NCBI GenBank assembly: GCA_021323255.1
Contig: JAJTCL010000044.1
Span: forward strand, 1-12,259
Direction: 5' to 3'
DNA from: Propionibacteriaceae bacterium
GTDB taxonomy: Bacteria; Actinomycetota; Actinomycetes; Propionibacteriales; Propionibacteriaceae
DNA length: 12,259 nt
The translations under genes and the position numbers were made by a program. This document shows positions 7,129-12,259 of this stretch, piece by piece (the first letter of the stretch is position 1; each line of letters opens with the position of its first letter). The notes under the pieces were generated by a model, which was given only the letters and a program-made list of their open reading frames with translations, made no database searches and was not told where the DNA came from.

Positions 7129-7160
7129 TGGGATCCCACGTAGCGCGGGATGTTGACGTC

Positions 7161-7814
7161 TCAGCGCACCAGGCCGGATTGGTAGGCGATCACGACCAGC
7201 TGCGCCCGGTCGCGAGCCTGCAGTTTGATCATGGCGCGGCTCACGTGAGTCCGGGCGGTCGCTCGGCTGACCACCAACCGCTGGGCGATCTCGTCATTGC
7301 TCAGCCCTTCACCGATCAATGCCAGTACCTCACGCTCTCGATCGGTCAGCTCCGACAGCTGCGGATGCTTCTTCAGAATGGGCGATCTGGATGCGAACGA
7401 TTCGATCACCCGCCGGGTTACTGACGGCGAGAGGAGCGACTCCCCCGCGGCGACGAGTCGGATTGCACGCAACATGTCGGCCGGCTCGGTGTCCTTGATC
7501 AGAAATCCGGCTGCACCTGCCTGCAGAGCCTCGAAGACGTACTCGTCGAGCTCGAAGGTGGTGAGCATGATCACCCGAACGCCTGCAAGCGTGGGATCCG
7601 CCACGATCACGCGCAGGGCTGCGATCCCGTCGAGCCGTGGCATCCGGATATCCATCAAGATCACGTCCGGTCGGGCACGCCGCACTAGGTCTACGGCTTC
7701 TTGACCGTTCTCGGCCTCGCCCGCCAACACAAGATCATCTTCAGACTCGATCAGCACCCGCAGCCCCATCCGGACCAGCGCCTGGTCATCGGCAACGGCG
7801 ACAGAGACGGTCAC
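7161..7814 (-). CDS. NarL/LuxR-family response regulator
   Basis: Transcription regulator of 217 residues, predicted to be phosphorylated by the kinase encoded just upstream. The receiver domain (about 3-120) shows the acidic pair Asp9-Asp10, phospho-acceptor Asp55 in ILMDIRMP, Thr85 and Lys107. The C-terminal LuxR-type helix-turn-helix (about 154-214) reads LTDREREVLALIGEGLSNDE, continuing with the recognition helix in VVSRATARTHVSRAMIKL. The start is GTG 7814, overlapping the kinase stop as GTGA, a sign of translational coupling. The effector-domain HTH suggests a DNA target, but no operator can be named. Targets are unknown; the gene divergent from the kinase is a natural candidate. Confidence 0.94.
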   Translation of the reverse strand: MTVSVAVADDQALVRMGLRVLIESEDDLVLAGEAENGQEAVDLVRRARPDVILMDIRMPRLDGIAALRVIVADPTLAGVRVIMLTTFELDEYVFEALQAGAAGFLIKDTEPADMLRAIRLVAAGESLLSPSVTRRVIESFASRSPILKKHPQLSELTDREREVLALIGEGLSNDEIAQRLVVSRATARTHVSRAMIKLQARDRAQLVVIAYQSGLVR

Positions 7815-9070
7815 CGTGCCAACCCGTCCAGCAGCGGCAAGTCGGCTCGTACCAGCAGCCCGCTCGGCTCCCGCACCGAGACTCGCACGGTGCCGCCAAC
7901 TGCTCGGGCCCGCTCGCGCATGCCACGGATCCCGTTACCCTCGGGCGGCACAGCAACCGCGGGTCCGTCGTCGCTGACTTCGAGGGACAACATTCCTGCA
8001 TCGCGAGTCACGCGCACGGTGGCGTGAGCCATCGGGGCATGCCGAACGATGTTGGTCAGCGACTCCTGGATGATCCGAAACGCAGCCTGGTCCACGGCCG
8101 CCGGCACCTCTTGAAGATCATCATCGGGATGCTCCTGGACCAGGGTCACCTCTCGGCCGGCTGAGCGCAGCCCGTCCACCAGATCGTCGAGTCGAGCAAG
8201 TCCCGGGTGTGGATTGCGCAGCTCCTCGGAGTCGGCTCGGAAGATCTCTAGCGTGGTCCGAAGCTCCGCCAGCGCCTCGCGGCTCGTCTTCTTGATCGCT
8301 TCGAGAGAGGAGGCCACCTGATCCGGACGCTGGTTGCCGGTCCGTTCCTTGTCCAGCAGATGAAGCGCCACTCCGGCCTGCATGGTGATCACGGCAAGGC
8401 TGTGGCCGACCACGTCATGCACGTCGCGCGCGATCCGGAGCCGTTCTTCGTACGCGTAGCGACGGCGTTCCTGCTCACGAACCTCTCGTTCACTCTCGCG
8501 GCGACTTCGCACCAGCAGGGCGATCATGGCGGGGACAACTGCGATCGCGATCACGCTCAGCAAGCCACCGTAGAAGCCCGGATCGAGTAGGCCAAGGTAC
8601 GGCTCCTGCCAGTATCCCGCCATGATCATCGGCAGTAGCAGAACCAGCAACGGCGCCCAGCTGCGCAGCGGTGCCATAACCGACCGGGAGGCGCTTGCGG
8701 ATGCCAGGTCTGTGCCGATCGATGTGCCACCGGCCATGGAATACACAGTGAGCGCAGGTGCCAGAAAGATCGGGGCGAACGTCGAACCAGTTGCCAGATA
8801 GCTGCCTACCCCGACGACTGTGGCGATGAAGGCTGCGCGAGGCCATACCCGCCGAGCAGCCACTCCCAGTGCCACCAGGAACACTGCAGGCAACACCCAC
8901 GGCGATGGATCGATGCTGGTGACCATCTGGGGAGGTGGCCCGTGACGCCGCTCCGGGCGGCCGAACTCCGAACGCTCCCAGACATAGAAAGAGGCCATCC
9001 AGCTGGTTATTGCCAGCCCGAATCCGATGGCGGAGTCGATGAGGAGCGCACGCCGGGCCTGGACCCGCAT
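7811..9070 (-). CDS. Sensor histidine kinase, HisKA_3 (DesK/NarL) type
   Basis: Membrane kinase of 419 residues. The N-terminal half has about five or six hydrophobic segments (roughly 9-30, 57-72, 78-93, 97-113, 138-152, 168-187) and no large extracellular domain, so it may sense a membrane or intramembrane signal. A charged, probably coiled-coil linker (189-210) leads to the dimerisation domain, where RIARDVHDVVGHSLAVI carries the phospho-acceptor His218. The ATPase domain follows with an N box (FRIIQESLTNIVRHA) and a G box (DDGP, then GNGIRGMRERARAVGG). ATG 9070 is preceded by GAGGAGGG at 5 nt. It is co-transcribed with the response regulator through a 4-nt overlap. The signal is unknown. 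Confidence 0.94.
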   Translation of the reverse strand: MRVQARRALLIDSAIGFGLAITSWMASFYVWERSEFGRPERRHGPPPQMVTSIDPSPWVLPAVFLVALGVAARRVWPRAAFIATVVGVGSYLATGSTFAPIFLAPALTVYSMAGGTSIGTDLASASASRSVMAPLRSWAPLLVLLLPMIMAGYWQEPYLGLLDPGFYGGLLSVIAIAVVPAMIALLVRSRRESEREVREQERRRYAYEERLRIARDVHDVVGHSLAVITMQAGVALHLLDKERTGNQRPDQVASSLEAIKKTSREALAELRTTLEIFRADSEELRNPHPGLARLDDLVDGLRSAGREVTLVQEHPDDDLQEVPAAVDQAAFRIIQESLTNIVRHAPMAHATVRVTRDAGMLSLEVSDDGPAVAVPPEGNGIRGMRERARAVGGTVRVSVREPSGLLVRADLPLLDGLAR

Positions 9071-9150
9071 GGTTCCCTCCTCGATGTCTCCGGGGTCGTC
9101 TTGACACTATTCCCGCCGACCATGCTGCACATCGGGCGACCGCGGTATCC

Positions 9151-9182
9151 CGGCTACGTCAAGGAGCGTAGTGAAAGAGCCG
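9151..9182. other. Imperfect stem-loop between divergent kinase and His-rich genes
   Basis: CGGCTACG at 9151-9158 can pair with CGTAG (9167-9171) and AGCCG (9178-9182), giving an interrupted hairpin in the 159-bp divergent intergenic region. It could be an operator or a 5'-leader structure. Nothing else in 9071-9229 stands out apart from the kinase ribosome site. Confidence 0.25.
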
Positions 9183-9229
9183 CTTTTCAGCCGATGCAGG
9201 CAATTGGCGGCCCGTCACACAATGGACGC

Positions 9230-9628
9230 ATGACCCCACTACTCATCCCGCTGGAGGGCGGCTTCGGTCATCACCATCACCACCATCATCATCACGGCCC
9301 TCCCGGGGGAGCCGTCGAGCCTTCAGCAACATTCGCCAGTGGCGCAGTGCCGCCCTTCGCACCCTTCTTAGGAGCTCTCATGTTCTTCCTGCTCATGCTG
9401 CTTGTGCTGGGCACCTTGTTGTTCTTCCTGGTCCGGAACGGGCAGCTCGGCTCCTCGCAATTGACCGCCAATCACTCACCCGAGGCTGAAGCCAAGCGCA
9501 TCCTCGCCGAGCGGTTCGCACGCGGTGACATCACCAGTGACGAATTCATGGAGCGTGCCAGCATCTTGAACTGGACTCCGGGAAGCGAGTCCTGGGATAC
9601 CAGGAAGGGCAAGAAGAGGCGATTCTGA
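9230..9628 (+). CDS. Small membrane protein with nine-histidine run and SHOCT-like C-terminus
   Basis: A 132-residue protein. Residues 14-22 are nine consecutive histidines (mixed CAT and CAC codons) after a short hydrophobic start, followed by a Gly/Pro-rich stretch. One transmembrane helix follows (about 44-68, APFLGALMFFLLMLLVLGTL onward). The C-terminal region EAKRILAERFARGDITSDEF fits the SHOCT motif, a short oligomerisation-type domain. The tail is basic (RKGKKRRF). The His run could bind nickel, zinc or copper, but that is inference. ATG 9230 is chosen for lack of a better start. No Shine-Dalgarno lies in range, so the start is uncertain. The gene is divergent from the kinase and may be controlled by that two-component pair. 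Specific function is not known. Confidence 0.82.
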   Translation: MTPLLIPLEGGFGHHHHHHHHHGPPGGAVEPSATFASGAVPPFAPFLGALMFFLLMLLVLGTLLFFLVRNGQLGSSQLTANHSPEAEAKRILAERFARGDITSDEFMERASILNWTPGSESWDTRKGKKRRF

Positions 9629-9683
9629 ATTGCGGGTGGCGTCTGGCTGGGCGATGACGCACCTGGCCATCATCCGGCCCCGA

Positions 9684-9706
9684 TAAGCTGACGAGAACGA
9701 TTCAGC
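9684..9706 (+). promoter_or_regulatory. Candidate -10 element and operator upstream of the lacI-type gene
   Basis: TAAGCT (9684-9689, fits TANNNT) overlaps an inverted repeat GCTGA-N10-TCAGC (9687-9706), 24 bp before the start codon. It could be an autoregulatory site. The arms are only 5 bp and no good -35 is seen, so this is weak. Confidence 0.25.
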
Positions 9707-9729
9707 GGATGGGGTAACGCGAGGCACGA

Positions 9730-10785
9730 ATGGCGCGCATAACCGTCAAGACCCTGGCGGCTGCGCTCGGCGTTTCGCCAGCAACGGTCTCCAACGCCTA
9801 CAACCGACCCGACCAACTGTCGCCACAGTTGCGCGAGCGGATTCTGGCGACGGCCGAGGAGATCGGCTACCCAGGACCCGACGCGGCGGGGCGGACTCTC
9901 CGGATGGGTCGAGCTGAGGCTGTCGGGGTACTGCTCACCGAGCGGCTCTCGTACGCGTTCTCGGATCCCTTCGCGATCGAATTCCTGACCGGTCTCAGCG
10001 AGGTTGTCGAGGAACACGGAATCAGCATCGTGCTGATGCCCGTGTCCAGAGGAGCGCCAGGCTCGTCACCGGCCGAGGCAGACGAAAGTCAGGTCACCGC
10101 TGTCCGGAACGCCAATATCGATGCCCTGACCATCCTTTCCCTTCCCGCAGACCATCCGGCGGCGACGCTGGCGAGAGCACGTGGGATGAGGCTGGTGACG
10201 ACCAGCGTCAGCAACGATCCCGAATCAAGCTGGGTGGCCATCGACGACTTCGGTGCCGGCGTCATGGTCGGTGAACATCTGGCCAGCTTGGGCCATCGAG
10301 ACATCGCCGTCCTCGTCGAGACCAACCAACCGGCCGGGAGCCCCGGGTGGCGTCTCGACGCAGCCGAGCTCAGCTTCCTCGATTACGCCGCCCGCGTCGC
10401 CGGCTTGCGCAAGGCGGTGCCAGGCCAGGTCTTGATCGTTTCCGGCGGCCACAACTCCATCGAGTCCGGTGCCACTGCGACTACCTGGTTACTCGACCAT
10501 GATCAACTTCCGACAGCGATTGTCGGCTTGAGCGATGTGCTCGCCCTCGGTGCACTGCAGGCGTTGGCGAACTGCAGATTGCGCACGCCAGCCAACGTGT
10601 CGGTGTGTGGCTTCGACGACATCCCCGCCGCCAAAGCCGCTGATCTCACCACGGTCCATCAACCAATCCGGGACAAGGGGCAGCATGTCGGTCGGTTGCT
10701 GATCGACCCGGCATCCAGGCCGCGCCAGGTGCTGCTGCCGATTAGCTTGGTCACGCGTGCCACCACGGCTCCCGCGCGTCGATAG
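9730..10785 (+). CDS. LacI-family transcriptional regulator
   Basis: A 351-residue repressor-type protein. The N-terminal LacI helix-turn-helix (about 4-50) reads ITVKTLAAALGVSPATVSNA, with RERILATAEEIGYPGPDAAG as the following hinge region. The remainder is a periplasmic-binding-protein-like effector domain (about 60-345) with family landmarks VGVLLTERLSYAFSDPF, HLASLGHRDIAVL, GLSDVLALGALQAL, VCGFDDIPAAKAADLTTVHQ and a KGQHVGRLLID segment. ATG 9730 has GAGG 5 nt upstream. Unlike most LacI regulators it is not next to a sugar transporter or glycosidase in this window, so its ligand cannot be guessed. It ends 10 bp from the convergent LON gene, with no room for a terminator between. Confidence 0.93.
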   Translation: MARITVKTLAAALGVSPATVSNAYNRPDQLSPQLRERILATAEEIGYPGPDAAGRTLRMGRAEAVGVLLTERLSYAFSDPFAIEFLTGLSEVVEEHGISIVLMPVSRGAPGSSPAEADESQVTAVRNANIDALTILSLPADHPAATLARARGMRLVTTSVSNDPESSWVAIDDFGAGVMVGEHLASLGHRDIAVLVETNQPAGSPGWRLDAAELSFLDYAARVAGLRKAVPGQVLIVSGGHNSIESGATATTWLLDHDQLPTAIVGLSDVLALGALQALANCRLRTPANVSVCGFDDIPAAKAADLTTVHQPIRDKGQHVGRLLIDPASRPRQVLLPISLVTRATTAPARR

Positions 10786-10795
10786 CTCGCGGCGC

Positions 10796-11422
10796 CTACC
10801 CCTCGTCATCGTCCAGCCAGGGTGCCTCAAAGGCGAGCGCAGCGGCACGAGTCAGCTCCGAGACACCGGCGAGCAGTTCAGCGAACGAAGCCGAGCCCAG
10901 CAGTGCCAGCTGATCGAGAGCAGTGATCGGCGAGATGGCTGCCAACTGCCAGGCCGCTGCGGCTGGATTGGCAGACAACTCAACGTCTGATGGCCACACG
11001 TTCTCGGCAAACTCGCTGGCAAGAGCAAGCGTCCGGCGTACCAGCTGCTCGGTTACTTCACGCAGCCGCCACAGGCTGTCGTCCCAATCCAGCTCGGCCA
11101 TCTCGCGTACCTCGGCGCGTGGATGGGGCGCATCGTTCAGCCACTCGGTGACTTCGAAGCGTCGGCTGCCTTGAGCGATCAGGCCGACAAAGCCTTCTTG
11201 GGCGCCAAGTTGGGTGACCTCGGCGATCGTGCCAAGACTGAAGCACTCCTCCCCACCACCCACCTCGCGGCCGCGCTCGATCAGCACAACACCGAAACGC
11301 GCGTCCTCGCTCCTCAGCAGTTCGGCGAGCATGATCAAGTAGCGCTCCTCGAAGACGCGGAGCCGCAACGGCATGTATGGAAACAGCACCGAATTCAGCG
11401 GGAACATGGCTATGACCGCCAC
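10796..11422 (-). CDS. Stand-alone LON substrate-binding domain protein
   Basis: About 208 residues, entirely the LON N-terminal (PUA-like) domain followed by a helical tail. The opening VIAMFPLNSVLFPYMPLRLR, then VFEERY, is the family signature. FGVVLIERGREVGGG, GTIAEVTQ and the GSRRFEV segment follow in the usual order. There is no AAA ATPase or Ser/Lys protease domain, so it is not an active Lon protease. The family's role is poorly known, with substrate or peptide binding suggested. Start choice is uncertain: GTG 11422 gives an opening like its relatives, ATG 11407 is shorter, and ATG 11452 or ATG 11518 (the latter crossing the repeat) are longer. All have weak ribosome sites. It follows hemW on the same strand, separated by the palindromic repeat. 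Confidence 0.85.
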   Translation of the reverse strand: MAVIAMFPLNSVLFPYMPLRLRVFEERYLIMLAELLRSEDARFGVVLIERGREVGGGEECFSLGTIAEVTQLGAQEGFVGLIAQGSRRFEVTEWLNDAPHPRAEVREMAELDWDDSLWRLREVTEQLVRRTLALASEFAENVWPSDVELSANPAAAAWQLAAISPITALDQLALLGSASFAELLAGVSELTRAAALAFEAPWLDDDEG

Positions 11423-11462
11423 ACGTCCAGACAACCACCGGACTCCAACCATTGCCACGACT

Positions 11463-11513
11463 GCGCGCTGAACTTGTCGAAGCGCGCTCGTGCCCTGCGA
11501 CAAGCTCAGGGCA
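11463..11513. repeat. REP/BIME-like pair of stem-loops
   Basis: Two hairpins stand back to back. The first has arms GCGCGCT (11463-11469) and AGCGCGC (11481-11487) around GAACTTGTCGA. The second has arms TGCCCTG (11491-11497) and CAGGGCA (11507-11513) around CGACAAGCT. The loops are inverted near-copies of each other. The core TTCGACAAGCTCAG is a common repeat in high-GC genomes, as far as I recall. It lies in the 98-bp gap between hemW and the LON gene and may act as a terminator or mRNA-stabilising element. Confidence 0.75.
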
Positions 11514-11520
11514 CCCACCC

Positions 11521-12259
11521 TCAGTCCAGCAGATCACGGATCACCCCATCCGCGAGCAGCCTCCCGGTGCGGGTCAAGATCACCATGCCGTCCTCGACGA
11601 CTGCCAGACGCCGCGTCAGAAGATCAACAAGGCGACTCTTCTCAGTACTGGTGAGCAATGAGGTGGTGAGTCCGTCAGCGAGGCGTAGCTCCAGCAGGAT
11701 TCGCTCGACCCGCCGCTGCTCAGCAGAAAGCAGTTCGCGAGCATGAGCCGGCGATCGACCCGAAGCAAGCCTGGACGCGTACGCCTGCGGATGCTTGACG
11801 TTCCACCACCGCACGCCACCTACATGGCTGTGAGCCCCTGGTCCGATCCCCCACCAATGGTGACTGCGCCAGTAGCCCTCATTGTGCCGGCAACGGGTTG
11901 CCGCACTTCTCGCCCAGTTGCTCACCTCGTACGCCGTGTAGCCGGCGGCGGCAAGCCGTTGATCAGTGATCAGATACTTGTCGGCAAGATCATCCTCATC
12001 AGTGGGTGGAAGGTCACCGCGCCGGATCCGGGCCGCCAGACGGGTACCTTCTTCTACGATCAATGCGTAGGCACTGATGTGCTGCGGTGCTGCTGATAAC
12101 GCCGCATCCAGGCTTTCCTGCCAGTCGTTCGACGACTCCTCAGGCGTTCCGTAGATCAGGTCAAGACTGATGTTGTCGAACCCCGCCGTCTTGGCCTCGG
12201 CCACGGCCTGCAACGGACGGCCCGCCGAGTGCGTCCGGTCAAGCCTGGCGAGCACGTGA
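11521..12259 (-). CDS. hemW: HemW, radical SAM heme chaperone (C-terminal part; 5' end outside window)
   Basis: Radical SAM protein related to HemN, now regarded as a heme chaperone rather than a coproporphyrinogen oxidase. About 246 residues are visible, opening with HVLARLDRTHSAGRP and closing at TGA 11521-11523. Recognisable family segments are ISLDLIYGTPEES, HISAYALIVEEGTRLA, YEVSNWAR, CRHNEGYWR and WWGIGPGAHS, then the HemN C-terminal winged-helix region near the end. The radical SAM cluster motif (CxxxCxxC) lies upstream, beyond the right edge. The reading frame is open to 12259 with no frameshift. It is probably the first visible gene of a minus-strand unit that continues into the LON gene. 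Confidence 0.93.
   Translation of the reverse strand, partial: HVLARLDRTHSAGRPLQAVAEAKTAGFDNISLDLIYGTPEESSNDWQESLDAALSAAPQHISAYALIVEEGTRLAARIRRGDLPPTDEDDLADKYLITDQRLAAAGYTAYEVSNWARSAATRCRHNEGYWRSHHWWGIGPGAHSHVGGVRWWNVKHPQAYASRLASGRSPAHARELLSAEQRRVERILLELRLADGLTTSLLTSTEKSRLVDLLTRRLAVVEDGMVILTRTGRLLADGVIRDLLD

Noticed and set aside
9101..9106. TTGACA as a -35 box for the His-rich gene
   Set aside because: No -10-like hexamer lies 16-18 bp downstream, and the distance to the start at 9230 is large; it is unsupported as a promoter.
9272..9298. Nine-histidine run as a cloning-tag artefact
   Set aside because: The run uses mixed His codons inside a native gene with a downstream membrane helix and SHOCT-like domain, and no vector sequence surrounds it.
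10796..11422. LON gene as an ATP-dependent Lon protease
   Set aside because: The product has only the N-terminal LON domain; no Walker motifs or Ser/Lys catalytic dyad are present.

Overview
High-GC DNA from what is probably an actinobacterium. The gene block hemW, hrcA, dnaJ, rsmE and the long-form Tgt resemble those of Propionibacteriales; this placement is inferred from gene content and recalled family resemblance, and no search was run. The window is almost fully coding. It holds one insertion sequence at the left edge, eleven chromosomal genes (the last cut by the right edge) and several palindromic or repeated elements.

Layout from left to right. Bases 1-1754 form an IS1182-like element with an apparently intact DDE transposase on the minus strand and imperfect 18-bp terminal inverted repeats. 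A short gene-free strip follows. Next comes a minus-strand operon read from right to left: hrcA, dnaJ, rsmE and tgt (6221 down to 1914), with small gaps or overlaps. A CIRCE operator (6273-6299) lies upstream of hrcA. It is also only 9 bp from the start of a divergent plus-strand metallo-beta-lactamase-fold gene. That gene converges on a LuxR/NarL-type response regulator and its histidine kinase (minus strand, GTGA overlap), with a palindrome-rich gap between. Divergent from the kinase is a small membrane protein with nine consecutive histidines and a C-terminal SHOCT-like segment. A LacI-family repressor (plus) then converges on a stand-alone LON-substrate-binding-domain protein, and the 3' part of hemW (minus) fills the right edge.

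Functionally, hrcA-dnaJ is the heat-shock core: HrcA represses from CIRCE and DnaJ is the Hsp70 co-chaperone. rsmE and tgt are RNA-modification genes (16S rRNA m3U1498 and tRNA position 34). hemW belongs to the same conserved neighbourhood. The two-component pair, the His-rich protein, the LacI repressor and the LON protein lie between hemW and hrcA, which are neighbours in many Gram-positive genomes, so this stretch may be a lineage-specific insertion.

The most unusual structure is a family of palindromic repeats with the core GAGC(C/T)TGTCG. One paired copy sits between hemW and the LON gene. A second, degenerate copy lies at the rsmE-tgt junction, where it appears to be translated as the end of rsmE and the start of tgt and is filled with 21-bp tandem units. 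I found no tRNA, rRNA, CRISPR array or clearly undescribed multi-gene system.
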